Assembly (NCBI GenBank): GCA_007694025.1
Contig: RECL01000310.1
Span: 1-36,698, forward strand
Direction of reading: 5' to 3'
Origin: Spirochaetaceae bacterium
GTDB lineage: Bacteria; Spirochaetota; Spirochaetia; DSM-27196; SLST01
DNA length: 36,698 nt
Part shown: positions 1 to 7,676 of the stretch, piece by piece
How the letters are laid out: the number at the start of each line of letters is the position of its first letter
Numbering within the stretch: position 1 is the first letter of the stretch
Notes under the pieces: generated by a model
Databases searched by the model: none
Told to the model about the DNA's origin: nothing
What the model saw: the letters and a program-made list of their open reading frames with translations, nothing else
Program-made: the position numbers and the translations under genes

Positions 1-1093
1 ATCGCACCGCTTCGGTCGTGAGCTCACCGGTAGCGGGTAACGCGCCGGTCGTCCGGCCGATCACGCGAATGCGGTCTGGAAGGGCCATTCGGATCGATCG
101 CTCGACAAACGGATAGCCGTCCTCCACGACGAGCACGCGCGTGACCGACGCGGGAAGTCTGTCGAACAGCGCCGGATCGTACGGGTAGTAGCCGATGTGC
201 GCGATCGCCGCGATGTGCGCGATCGCCGCGATGCGCGGGGTCGCCGCGATGCGCGGGGTCGCCGCGATGCGCGGGGTCGCCGCGACCCGCGGCGTGTCGG
301 TGCGTCGTCGGTCATCGCCGTCGTCCGGTTCGTGCATCGCCTCGAGCGCGTAGCTGCGTCCGATCCCGGCGGTGACGATCGCAAGATCGCCCGCCGGGTC
401 GACAACGGCCATCGTGTTGACCGTCGATGCAAAGGCGTGCTCCACGACGCGCGGCCACGAATCGACGCGCCGCCTCCACTGCGCGCGCGCGTTCACCGGG
501 ATCAGCGTCCAGCCAGCGCCTCCGCCGCGTCGCGAGCCGTCAGTGCCCATCGTTGGCCGGGTTGCCGGACGATCGAAGGTCACCACCGACCTGGTATGCG
601 CGACGCGCGTGACCAGTCGCAGCATCACCGGTAGCCCGAGCTCTCGCGACAGGTCGAACGCGGCGCGCGTCATATCGTACGCCTGCTGCGGATCAGACGG
701 TTCGACGCAGACGACCGACGCAAAGTCGGCGTAGTAGCGGCTGTCCTGTTCGTTTTGCGAGCTGTGCATTCCCGGGTCGTCGGCGACGGCCACGACCAGC
801 CCCGCCTTCAGGTCCAGGAGCGCCGCGTTCATGAACGGGTCGGCCGCGACGTTCAGCCCGACGTGCTTCATCACGACGATCGCGTCGGTGCCCGCCATCA
901 CCGCTCCGAGCGCCTGCTCGAAGGCGACCTTCTCGTTGCAGCTCCACTGTACGGTATAGCCGTCGCGGCGCGCGATGAGCGTTTCGATTATCTCGGTCGA
1001 CGGTGTGCCCGGGTACCCGTACGCCGCGCCCACGCCCGCGTGGATCGCGCCAAGCGCGACTGCCTCGTCGCCCAGGAGTAAGCTCTGCTCCAT
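1..1093 (-). CDS. iorA: Indolepyruvate ferredoxin oxidoreductase, alpha subunit (N-terminal 364 residues, cut by window edge)
   Basis: The enzyme oxidatively decarboxylates aryl pyruvates (indolepyruvate, phenylpyruvate) to aryl-acetyl-CoA with ferredoxin as acceptor, in the cytoplasm. The frame opens at ATG 1093 with GAGG about 10 nt upstream and stays open to base 1. The N-terminus reads LLLGDEAVALGAIHAG, then GYPGTPSTEI and WSCNEKVAFEQALGA, which is the typical TPP-binding Pyr domain of IorA. Later come VMKHVGLNVAADP and SSQNEQDSRYYADF, also family hallmarks. The C-terminal TPP and ferredoxin domains lie outside the window. Residues 271-300 are five tandem hexapeptides (AATPRI x3, AAIAHI x2) placed just before GYYPYDP. 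That is a loop/strand position where the family normally has no such insert. The gene follows the MarR-type gene on the same strand and has its own promoter. iorB probably lies beyond the edge (inference). Confidence 0.9.
   Translation of the reverse strand, partial: MEQSLLLGDEAVALGAIHAGVGAAYGYPGTPSTEIIETLIARRDGYTVQWSCNEKVAFEQALGAVMAGTDAIVVMKHVGLNVAADPFMNAALLDLKAGLVVAVADDPGMHSSQNEQDSRYYADFASVVCVEPSDPQQAYDMTRAAFDLSRELGLPVMLRLVTRVAHTRSVVTFDRPATRPTMGTDGSRRGGGAGWTLIPVNARAQWRRRVDSWPRVVEHAFASTVNTMAVVDPAGDLAIVTAGIGRSYALEAMHEPDDGDDRRRTDTPRVAATPRIAATPRIAATPRIAAIAHIAAIAHIGYYPYDPALFDRLPASVTRVLVVEDGYPFVERSIRMALPDRIRVIGRTTGALPATGELTTEAVR
194..283. repeat. 18-bp in-frame tandem repeat (5 copies) inside iorA
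   Basis: Five contiguous 18-bp units occupy 194-211, 212-229, 230-247, 248-265 and 266-283. The first two are identical to each other, and the last three are identical to each other, differing from the first pair at a few positions. A sixth, degenerate unit may follow at 284-301. On the coding (minus) strand each unit encodes one hexapeptide, so copy number changes keep the frame. Confidence 0.95.
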
Positions 1094-1108
1094 GAATCAT
1101 ACCTCGCT

Positions 1109-1123
1109 ATCGAATAGTTCGAT
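1109..1123. promoter_or_regulatory. Palindromic candidate MarR operator in the iorA leader
   Basis: A perfect inverted repeat ATCGAA-TAG-TTCGAT lies 8 bp downstream of the iorA -10 box and 15 bp before the iorA start codon. It would cover roughly +2 to +17 of the transcript. Size and symmetry fit a winged-helix MarR dimer, and a MarR-type gene is immediately upstream. Binding is inference. Confidence 0.55.
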
Positions 1124-1131
1124 GACGAGTC

Positions 1132-1161
1132 ATTGTAGGGGCGGGATTCACGATCGGTCAA
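1132..1161 (-). promoter_or_regulatory. Sigma70-type promoter for iorA
   Basis: On the minus strand TTGACC (1161-1156) and TACAAT (1137-1132) are separated by 18 bp. The -35 box overlaps the stop codon of the MarR-type gene, so iorA can be transcribed independently of its upstream neighbour. Confidence 0.65.
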
Positions 1162-1718
1162 GGTGAATCGGCGGCGTCGCGTCGATTCGCCCGAAATGCA
1201 TCCTGGCCGTCCAATAGTAGAGACTGGTACGCGCGCGCGTAGATCTCTCCCGGCTGGCCCGACGCGGTCGCGATGTGCTCGCGAAGCGACTCCAGGAAGC
1301 CGCACATCCGCGCAAACTCGTCGCGCGCGTGGTCGGGCACGACCGAAATCGTCGCAATCGTCTTTTCATGGACGATCGCGGAGAGTTCGCGCCCAGCGGC
1401 GGTCAGACCCAGGTGGACCACACGCCGGTCCTCTTCGCTTCGGCTCCGCTCGACCAGGCCGTCGGCGACGAGCTTGTCGACGACGGCGGTGATCGAGTGC
1501 TTCTCCAGCCCGAGCAGGTAGGCGATGTCGGTGCTCATCGGGCGATGCGACGAAAACTCGGCGTACCGAAGCACCAGAAGGATCAGGTGCTGGGAATGCG
1601 TGAGACCGTGCTCACGTAACAGCTCCGACAGGCCCTTCTTCATCATGTTCAGCGACTGTTCGGCCAGGAAGTAGAAGCGCTGTGCGTAGAGGTAGTCGGT
1701 GATGTCGGCGCTGTCCAT
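1158..1718 (-). CDS. MarR family winged-helix transcriptional regulator
   Basis: A 186-residue protein with a typical MarR layout. An N-terminal dimerisation helix (YAQRFYFLAEQSLNMMKKG) is followed by a recognition region, GLEKHSITAVVDKLVADGLV, and a wing with the family signature RSEEDRRVVHLGLTAAG. C-terminal helices complete the dimer interface. The start at 1718 is chosen because it gives a normal MarR length; the open frame continues upstream to 1925 but that part resembles nothing and overlaps the divergent promoter region. There is no Shine-Dalgarno sequence on this strand, and a good promoter places the transcript start only a few bases before the ATG. It probably controls iorA and perhaps itself; the ligand is unknown but an aromatic acid would fit the neighbour (inference). 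Confidence 0.88.
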   Translation of the reverse strand: MDSADITDYLYAQRFYFLAEQSLNMMKKGLSELLREHGLTHSQHLILLVLRYAEFSSHRPMSTDIAYLLGLEKHSITAVVDKLVADGLVERSRSEEDRRVVHLGLTAAGRELSAIVHEKTIATISVVPDHARDEFARMCGFLESLREHIATASGQPGEIYARAYQSLLLDGQDAFRANRRDAADSP

Positions 1719-1728
1719 CAGGAGGCGA

Positions 1729-1757
1729 AAGCTATTGGAGGCCGACAGCGGTGTCAA
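1729..1757 (-). promoter_or_regulatory. Promoter of the MarR-type gene
   Basis: On the minus strand TTGACA (1757-1752) and TAGCTT (1734-1729) have a 17-bp spacer. The expected start of transcription falls around 1722, only about 4 nt before the ATG at 1718, so the mRNA would be leaderless or nearly so. Confidence 0.6.
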
Positions 1758-1793
1758 TCGTCGCGGGTTTTCGGCCCCGGTGGCTGTTCTGGG

Positions 1794-1822
1794 CTGACAC
1801 GTCCGCGCGGCGGCGGTATCAT
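1794..1822 (+). promoter_or_regulatory. Promoter of the threonine aldolase gene
   Basis: CTGACA (1794-1799) and TATCAT (1817-1822) have a 17-bp spacer. Each box matches the sigma70 consensus at five of six positions. The predicted leader is about 20 nt and holds the ribosome binding site. Confidence 0.6.
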
Positions 1823-1848
1823 GAGTGGACCCGGGTAGAGGAGCTTCA

Positions 1849-2886
1849 ATGTCAGATCGATTTTTTGCGAGCGACAACGCGAGCGGTGTGCATCCGGAGG
1901 TGATGGCCGCGATCGCGAGTGCCAACGCGGGCCACGCGGTCGGCTACGGGGATGACCCGTGGACCGCGTCGGCGACGAAGGCGCTCGGGCGGGTGTTCGG
2001 TCGCAAGAGTTCGGTCTACTTCGTGTACAACGGAACCGGTGCGAACGTACTCGGAATCCAGTCCGCGCTTCGCGCGCACAACGCGGTGATCTGTACCGAC
2101 TGCTCTCACATCAATGTCGACGAGTGCGGCGCGGTCGAGCGCTTCACCGGCGCGAAGCTGCTTCCGGTTCCGTCGCCGTCCGGGCGCCTGGACCCTGCGC
2201 GAATCGAACCGCTGCTGTCGGTGTCCGGCGTGCCTCACCACTCGCAACCCCGCGTCGTGTCGATCACGCAGGCGACAGAAGTCGGGACCGTCTACTCGGT
2301 CGACGAGATTCGCGAACTGTCGCGCTTCTGTCGGCGGCACGACCTGGTGCTGCACATGGACGGCGCGCGGATCAGCAACGCCGCCGTTTCGCTCGGACTG
2401 GGGCTCTACGAGGCTTCCGGCAAGCTCGGGGTAGACATCCTGTCGCTTGGTGGGACCAAGAACGGGCTGATGTTCGGCGAAGCGGTCGTGTTTTTCCGTT
2501 CCGATCTGGCCGATGAGTTCGAGTTCATCCGCAAACAGGGCACGCAGCTCGCGAGCAAGATGCGCTACATCGCCGCGGGCTTCGAAGCGCTGTTCGCGAC
2601 CGATCTGTGGGAGCGGAACGCGCGACACGCAAACGAGATGGCGACCTATCTGTGCGAGCGACTCGATACGCTTCCAGAGGTCGAGGTCGTTCAGCCGGTC
2701 CACGCGAACGGCTGTTTCGTGAAGCTGCCACAGAGCGCGATACCGCGCGTGCGAAAGAGCTTCTTCTTCTACGTCTGGGACGAGCCGCTCGGGGTCGTCC
2801 GGTTCATGTGCAGCTACGACACGACGCGCGAAGACGTCGATGCTCTCGTCGCCGCGATTGGCGACGCCGTCGGCGGCGTGCAGTAG
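1849..2886 (+). CDS. ltaE: Low-specificity L-threonine aldolase
   Basis: A PLP enzyme that cleaves L-threonine/allo-threonine to glycine and acetaldehyde in the cytoplasm. The 345-residue protein starts MSDRFFASDNASGVHPEV and has the aldolase features YGDDPWT, FVYNGTGANVLG, the PLP-contact HMDGARISNA and the Schiff-base lysine K204 in SLGGTKNG. The ATG at 1849 has GAGGAG 8 nt upstream. An in-frame ATG at 1825 would add eight unsupported residues. The gene stands alone with its own promoter, diverging from the MarR-type gene. Family assignment is firm. The exact substrate preference (threonine, allo-threonine or phenylserine) cannot be read from sequence. Confidence 0.92.
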   Translation: MSDRFFASDNASGVHPEVMAAIASANAGHAVGYGDDPWTASATKALGRVFGRKSSVYFVYNGTGANVLGIQSALRAHNAVICTDCSHINVDECGAVERFTGAKLLPVPSPSGRLDPARIEPLLSVSGVPHHSQPRVVSITQATEVGTVYSVDEIRELSRFCRRHDLVLHMDGARISNAAVSLGLGLYEASGKLGVDILSLGGTKNGLMFGEAVVFFRSDLADEFEFIRKQGTQLASKMRYIAAGFEALFATDLWERNARHANEMATYLCERLDTLPEVEVVQPVHANGCFVKLPQSAIPRVRKSFFFYVWDEPLGVVRFMCSYDTTREDVDALVAAIGDAVGGVQ

Positions 2887-2955
2887 CGAGTTCGCCGTCG
2901 GGACGGCGCACCCGGATCACCGACAGCCGCGTAGTCGCGCATTCCCCGCGGCCCC

Positions 2956-2984
2956 TTCTCACCGCCGGCCCGATCGGGTAGAGT
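2956..2984 (+). promoter_or_regulatory. Weak candidate promoter for the GH4 glycosidase operon
   Basis: TTCTCA (2956-2961) and TAGAGT (2979-2984) are 17 bp apart, upstream of the glycosidase gene. The -35 match is poor, so an activator may be needed or the true promoter may be elsewhere in the 167-bp gap. Confidence 0.3.
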
Positions 2985-3053
2985 AGTGAGGATCCCAACG
3001 AGCTGCGCCCGGGGACAGGGCACCCGGGGACAGCGTAAAATCCAGGAGTGTAT

Positions 3054-4388
3054 ATGATCAAAATCACCTTCATCGGTGCCGGCAGCACCGTCTTCGCGAA
3101 GAACATCCTCGGTGACACGATGCTCACCGAGTCGCTGCGCGACGCGCACATCGCGCTCTACGACATCGACGCGGAGCGGCTCGAAGAGTCGCGGATGATG
3201 GTTGAGAACCTCAACCAGTCGGTCAACGACGGTCGATCGACCGTATCGGCGCACCTGGGCGTGGAAACGCGCAGAGAGGCGCTGAAGGACGCCGACTTCG
3301 TCGTGAACGCGATCCAGGTCGGCGGCTACCGGCCGAGTACCGTCATCGACTTCGAAATCCCGAAGAAGTACGGGCTGCGCCAGACGATCGCCGATACGCT
3401 CGGGATCGGCGGGATCTTCCGCGGCCTGCGCACGATTCCGGTCATGGTCGACTTCGCGCACGAGATGGAAGAAGTGTGTCCCGACGCGCTGCTCTTGAAC
3501 TACACGAATCCGATGGCGATCGTGACCGGCGCGGTGCTGCGCGCGACCGACATTGCGACCGTCGGCCTGTGTCACAGCGTCCAGTCGTGCGTGCCGAGTC
3601 TTCTGAAGTCACTCGACATGAACGAGTATATCGAAGGCGCGCAGTGGAAAATCGCCGGGATCAACCACATGGCGTGGCTGCTCGAGCTCACGGCAGGCGG
3701 CACCGACATCTATCCCGAAGTCAGGAAGCGCGCGTTCGCGAAGAACGACAAGGCGGTCGCCGACGGCTCCACCCACTGGGACATGGTGCGCTACGAAGTG
3801 ATGCGCCATTTCGGGTACTACGTGACCGAGAGTTCCGAGCACAACGCCGAGTACAGCCCGTTCTGGATCAAGTCGGGCTACCCGGAGCTGATCGACCGAT
3901 ACGGTATCCCGCTCGACGAGTACCCGCGCCGGTGCGAGAAGCAGATCGAACAGTGGGCTGCTCGCAAGAACGATATCGTGCACAACGCATCGCTCGAACA
4001 CAAGCGATCGCACGAGTACGGATCGTACATCATGGACGCGGTCGTCACGAACGTGCCGACGAGGATCCACGGGAACGTACTCAATAACGGCGTGATCACG
4101 AACCTTCCCGACGAAGCGGTGGTCGAAGTCGCGTCGCTCGTCGATCAGAACAAGGTACAGCCGACGTATCAGGGTGCGTTGCCGACGCAGTGCGCCGCGA
4201 TGAACATGACGAATATCAACGTCCAGCTTCTGACGATCGAAGCGGCGCTCTCCGGTAGCCGCGAACGGCTCTACCAGGCCGCGTACCTTGACCCGCATAC
4301 CGCAGCCGAGCTCCCGCTCGCGAAGATCAGGCAGATGTGCGACGAGCTGATCGACGCGCACGGCGACATGCTGCCGAAACTCGCATGA
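3054..4388 (+). CDS. melA: Glycoside hydrolase family 4 protein, alpha-galactosidase (MelA) type
   Basis: GH4 enzymes use NAD and a divalent metal in a redox-assisted hydrolysis of glycosides in the cytoplasm. The 444-residue product begins with the dinucleotide fold ITFIGAGSTVFAKN. It has NYTNPMAIVTGA, the metal-ligand cysteine in GLCHSVQ and the metal-ligand histidine in GINHMAWLLEL, in the normal order and spacing. ATG 3054 is chosen because AGGAG lies 5 nt upstream; the GTG at 3048 overlaps that site. The CHSVQ form fits alpha-galactosidases, but alpha-glucosidase or galacturonidase activity is possible in GH4. The next gene overlaps its stop codon, so the pair is translationally coupled. 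Confidence 0.82.
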   Translation: MIKITFIGAGSTVFAKNILGDTMLTESLRDAHIALYDIDAERLEESRMMVENLNQSVNDGRSTVSAHLGVETRREALKDADFVVNAIQVGGYRPSTVIDFEIPKKYGLRQTIADTLGIGGIFRGLRTIPVMVDFAHEMEEVCPDALLLNYTNPMAIVTGAVLRATDIATVGLCHSVQSCVPSLLKSLDMNEYIEGAQWKIAGINHMAWLLELTAGGTDIYPEVRKRAFAKNDKAVADGSTHWDMVRYEVMRHFGYYVTESSEHNAEYSPFWIKSGYPELIDRYGIPLDEYPRRCEKQIEQWAARKNDIVHNASLEHKRSHEYGSYIMDAVVTNVPTRIHGNVLNNGVITNLPDEAVVEVASLVDQNKVQPTYQGALPTQCAAMNMTNINVQLLTIEAALSGSRERLYQAAYLDPHTAAELPLAKIRQMCDELIDAHGDMLPKLA

Positions 4389-5560
4389 GCGACGGTGGTG
4401 CCGTCGCGGTGACGGTGAAGGATTCTCGTGACCCGATCGGCGTCGCGGTGATCGGCGCGGGTAGCCGCGCCCGGTTTGTCGTCGGGCAGCTCCTGCGCGA
4501 CGGAGAGCGCGTCGCGGTGCGGTCGGTGTTCGATCCTGATGCGGCCGTTGCCGCCGAGTGCGCTCGCGCCTGGGAGCGGACTCCCGACATCGTCAAATCG
4601 GCCGCTGAGGCGATCGATCGCGACGACGTCGACTGGGTCATGGTCTTCTCACCGAACGCGTACCACCGTGATCATATCATGGCGGGCTTCGCGGCTGGTA
4701 AGCACGTCTTCTCAGAGAAGCCGCTTGCGACGACGATCGACGACTGCCGTGCGATAAGCGACGCGCACGCGACCAGTGGGTTGCACTTCGCGACCGGGTT
4801 CGTCCTCAGGTACGCGCCGCTCTACCGCGCGGTGCGCGAGCACCTCGACTCGGGAACGATCGGCAGGGTTCTGTCGATCGACGCGAATGAGAACATCGCC
4901 CCCGACCACGGCGCGTACATCATGAGAAACTGGCGACGCCACAAGGAGCTGTCGGGGCCGCACATCCTGGAGAAGTGCTGTCACGACCTGGATCTGATCA
5001 ACTGGTTCGCCGGATCACTGCCGACGCGAATCGCCGCGTTCGGCGGGCTTGATCTGTTCGTCCCGGAGAATCGTGACCTGGTCGATCGGTTCCGTGGCGA
5101 CGATGGCCGCAGCGTCTTCGGCGGCTGGAACGATCCGCACGCGGTCGACTGCCCGTTCTCATCGGACAAGTCGATCATGGATACGCTCGTGTCGATCATC
5201 GAGTATCGCAACGGCGTGAAAGTCCAGTTTCAGGCGACGATGTCGAACGCGATCCCCGAGCGTCGGATGTACCTTTCGGGGAGCGAAGGCACGATGATCG
5301 CCGAACTCTACACCGGAAGCCTGCGCGTGCGGCGACTCGGAGAAGCCGAGCAGGCAGTCGACGCGACCGGGGGCGGCCACGGCGGCGGCGACTCGTTCAT
5401 CATGAAGGAACTCTACCGGACGATGACCGACGGGGTCCCACCCGCGTGCAGCGGCGAAGAGGGATTGCAGAGCGCGGTCGTCGCGCTCACCATCGACGAA
5501 GCAGCGGAGAGTGGTCGCGTGATCGACCTGGAGCCCGTGTGGGGGTCGCTCGGGCGGTAG
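4385..5560 (+). CDS. Gfo/Idh/MocA family NAD(P)-dependent oxidoreductase
   Basis: A 391-residue sugar or cyclitol dehydrogenase-like protein. The Rossmann fold is at residues 17-35 (VAVIGAGSRARFV). VFSEKPLA is the conserved EKP loop, and HILEKCCHDLDLINW holds the His/Asp region of the C-terminal catalytic domain. The start overlaps the GH4 stop as ATGA (4385-4388), a classic coupled junction, so an in-frame ATG at 4337 inside the GH4 gene was rejected. The context suggests it oxidises a sugar or sugar acid released by the glycosidase. The substrate is not determinable from the sequence. Confidence 0.87.
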   Translation: MSDGGAVAVTVKDSRDPIGVAVIGAGSRARFVVGQLLRDGERVAVRSVFDPDAAVAAECARAWERTPDIVKSAAEAIDRDDVDWVMVFSPNAYHRDHIMAGFAAGKHVFSEKPLATTIDDCRAISDAHATSGLHFATGFVLRYAPLYRAVREHLDSGTIGRVLSIDANENIAPDHGAYIMRNWRRHKELSGPHILEKCCHDLDLINWFAGSLPTRIAAFGGLDLFVPENRDLVDRFRGDDGRSVFGGWNDPHAVDCPFSSDKSIMDTLVSIIEYRNGVKVQFQATMSNAIPERRMYLSGSEGTMIAELYTGSLRVRRLGEAEQAVDATGGGHGGGDSFIMKELYRTMTDGVPPACSGEEGLQSAVVALTIDEAAESGRVIDLEPVWGSLGR

Positions 5561-5567
5561 TCCTCTT

Positions 5568-6089
5568 TCAGGAGCCGATCGCGTCGGAACCGGCGCGATC
5601 GCGAAGCGCAACCGGCGGACCGAGTACCTCCCGGTAGACGATCGCCTGCTGGAGCGGAGTCAGGCGCGCTACGCGGCGCGCTGCGATCTGTCCGCGCGCT
5701 GGTGTCGCCCCCCGCGCGGGCGATGGTCGCTCAACGGCGCGCTTGGGACGCCCTGCCGACAGCGGTTCGCGCGTCGCTTCGCGTTCGCGGTCGCTCCCGC
5801 CCGGCGCGCGGTCGGGCCTGACGATCCGCGACAGGATCGATGACTCGCCCGCATCGTAGCGCGGGGTGGGTCGCGCCGGCTGCCCGCGGGCGGCCGGCAC
5901 GCGTGCAGCCTGCCCGCCGCTCTGGTCGCGTGCACCCTCCGGTGAGACGCCGCCCTTAGTCGCTTCCGCCTGATCCTGCGCCGCGGCCTCTTCTTCGCGC
6001 ATCCGCGCGCGGCGGCCGATCAGCAGCAGTATCGGCAGCAGTCCAAGCAGCGACGCGAATATCAGCGAAAAGAGCTGACCAAAATCCAT
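5568..6089 (-). CDS. Small N-terminally anchored protein of unknown function (flotillin operon)
   Basis: A 173-residue protein with one N-terminal membrane helix (about residues 6-24, LFSLIFASLLGLLPILLLIG). A long Arg/Ala/Pro/Glu-rich, probably disordered cytoplasmic region follows. A short conserved-looking tail (LTPLQQAIVYREVLGPP) ends the protein and may be its interaction site. I do not recognise a family. It begins 3 nt after the floA stop codon and is the last gene of the nfeD-nfeD-floA operon. An accessory role in the flotillin membrane domain is therefore plausible (inference from position only). Confidence 0.7.
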   Translation of the reverse strand: MDFGQLFSLIFASLLGLLPILLLIGRRARMREEEAAAQDQAEATKGGVSPEGARDQSGGQAARVPAARGQPARPTPRYDAGESSILSRIVRPDRAPGGSDREREATREPLSAGRPKRAVERPSPARGATPARGQIAARRVARLTPLQQAIVYREVLGPPVALRDRAGSDAIGS

Positions 6090-6092
6090 CGG

Positions 6093-7109
6093 TTACCGGT
6101 TCTCCGGCGGCGGCGATCCTGCCGATCCGTCTTCGTCGCCTCCACCGATTCCGCGTCGCATCGATGTGTCGGCCTCGATGTTCTTCAGTCGATAGTAGTC
6201 CATGATGCCCATGTTGCCGGCGCGGAACGCCTCCGCGATCGCCCTCGGGATCTCGGCTTCGGCGAGGACTACCTTCGCGCGATTCTCCTGCGTGAGAGCG
6301 CGCATCTCCTGTTCGAGCGCGAATGCCGCGGCGCGTCGCTTCTCCGCCTCCGCCTGGAAGCGGCGCATGTCGGCCTCGGCCTGATCGGCCTGCAGCTTCG
6401 CCCCGATATTGTCGGCGACGTCGATGTCGGCGATGTCGATCGACAGGATTTCGAACGCCGTGCCCGCGTCGAGTCCTTTCTCAAGCACTCGCTTGGAGAT
6501 CAGATCGGGATTCTCGAGCACCGTCTTGTAGTTCTCCGACGAGCCGATCGTCGTCACTATTCCTTCACCGACGCGCGCGATGATCGTCTCTTCGGTCGCG
6601 CCACCAACGAGCCGCTCGATGTTCGCGCGGACCGTGATCCGGACCTTCACCTTGAGCTGGATACCGTCGCGCGCGACCGCGTCGATCGCCTGCTTGCCCT
6701 TGCTCGGGTCGGGGCAGTCGATCACCTTCGGGTTGACGCTCGTCCTGACCGCTTCCAGGACGTCCCTGCCGGCCAGATCGATCGCCGCGGCGCGCCCGAA
6801 CGGCAGTGGAATGTTCGCCTTGCTCGCCGCTACCAGAGCCTGGCTGACGCGTGCTACGTCACCGCGGGCAAGGTAGTGCGTCTCCAGAAGGTCGCTGTCG
6901 AGCGGGAGGCCTGCCTTGGTCAGCATGATGCGCGCGTCGACGATTACCGACGGGTTCACCTTGCGAAGGTACATCCCGATAAGCCGCGCGGGTCCGACCG
7001 GAGCCCCCGACAGGAGCGCGCGGAACCAGAGCCCGAAGAACTTCACGAAGAGCACGAGCAGTCCGAGCGCGACGATTCCCAGTACCGTGTAGATAATTAC
7101 GATTTCCAT
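6093..7109 (-). CDS. floA: Flotillin-like protein FloA
   Basis: FloA is an SPFH-domain scaffold of bacterial functional membrane microdomains. The 338-residue product has an N-terminal membrane-inserted segment (residues 3-35) and the FloA hallmark [29 protein letters not shown] follows, then an SPFH/band-7 domain that includes [25 protein letters not shown]-terminal Ala/Glu-rich coiled coil ([17 protein letters not shown]) drives oligomerisation. Length is normal for the family. GGAGG lies 7 nt before the ATG, and the stop codon of the short NfeD abuts the start codon. NfeD-flotillin pairing is a well-known arrangement. Confidence 0.95.
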   Translation of the reverse strand: MEIVIIYTVLGIVALGLLVLFVKFFGLWFRALLSGAPVGPARLIGMYLRKVNPSVIVDARIMLTKAGLPLDSDLLETHYLARGDVARVSQALVAASKANIPLPFGRAAAIDLAGRDVLEAVRTSVNPKVIDCPDPSKGKQAIDAVARDGIQLKVKVRITVRANIERLVGGATEETIIARVGEGIVTTIGSSENYKTVLENPDLISKRVLEKGLDAGTAFEILSIDIADIDVADNIGAKLQADQAEADMRRFQAEAEKRRAAAFALEQEMRALTQENRAKVVLAEAEIPRAIAEAFRAGNMGIMDYYRLKNIEADTSMRRGIGGGDEDGSAGSPPPENR

Positions 7110-7676
7110 CTATGCCTCCATCTTATCGTTCGATCCGGCCGCATCGTTCGATCCGGCCGCATCCGCGTGACGCGCCGCGATCGTTCGCACGACGACCCTG
7201 CTTCCCTCAACGCGCGTCACGCGGATCGGGCTGCCGTTATCGATATACTCTCCCGACGTGACGACGCTTATCCGGTTCGACCCGAACCGCGCGGTACCCG
7301 ACGGTCGCAGCACCGTGATCGCTTCGCCTTCGTCACCCACATCGACCGGCACAGCCTGGCGGCCGGCGCCTTCGCGCGGGCCGAGCCCACCGTTGTCGAA
7401 GGTCGGGACCGTATCCCCCAGGATGAGCCTTCGTCCGACCGGTGTATTCGGAAACGCCTTCAAACCGATCACGACCGCAACCGGAGTCACGACCAGGCTA
7501 GTGACCAGCACGATACTCCCGGTCAACAGATCGTGATACGCGTACCCCAGAACGACCCCGGCCACGATCGAACCGGCCCCTGCCAGGCCGATCATGCCCG
7601 CGGCGGGCACGAAGATCTCGACGTAGATCGCGAGGATTCCGACTGCAAGCAGCGCGAACGACACCCAGAGTGGCAC
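7110..7676 (-). CDS. Short NfeD-like membrane protein (NfeD1b type)
   Basis: A 188-residue protein with hydrophobic helices at about residues 4-22, 25-45 and 50-73, then the C-terminal NfeD OB-fold. That domain contains GDEGEAITVLRPSGTARF and EYIDNGSPIRVTRVEGSRVV. It lacks the serine-protease domain of the long NfeD encoded just upstream. Translation starts at GTG 7676, which overlaps the previous stop as TAGTG, with GGAGGG about 7 nt upstream. The last residues carry a tandem duplication (DAAGSN twice) that lies outside the fold. It probably works with FloA in membrane organisation. Confidence 0.88.
   Translation of the reverse strand: MPLWVSFALLAVGILAIYVEIFVPAAGMIGLAGAGSIVAGVVLGYAYHDLLTGSIVLVTSLVVTPVAVVIGLKAFPNTPVGRRLILGDTVPTFDNGGLGPREGAGRQAVPVDVGDEGEAITVLRPSGTARFGSNRISVVTSGEYIDNGSPIRVTRVEGSRVVVRTIAARHADAAGSNDAAGSNDKMEA
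7126..7161. repeat. 18-bp tandem duplication at the 3' end of the short nfeD gene
   Basis: Two identical 18-bp units, 7126-7143 and 7144-7161, encode a duplicated hexapeptide near the protein C-terminus and keep the frame. Confidence 0.9.

Noticed and set aside
61-1081. Several Arg-rich open frames of 60-145 codons on both strands near the window start
   Set aside because: They are shadows of the iorA frame, which is open on the minus strand from 1093 to the edge and has clear family motifs. The shadows have biased, meaningless composition.
1719-1925. N-terminal extension of the MarR-type protein by 69 residues
   Set aside because: The extension has no similarity to the family, overlaps the start of the threonine aldolase gene and crosses two good divergent promoters.
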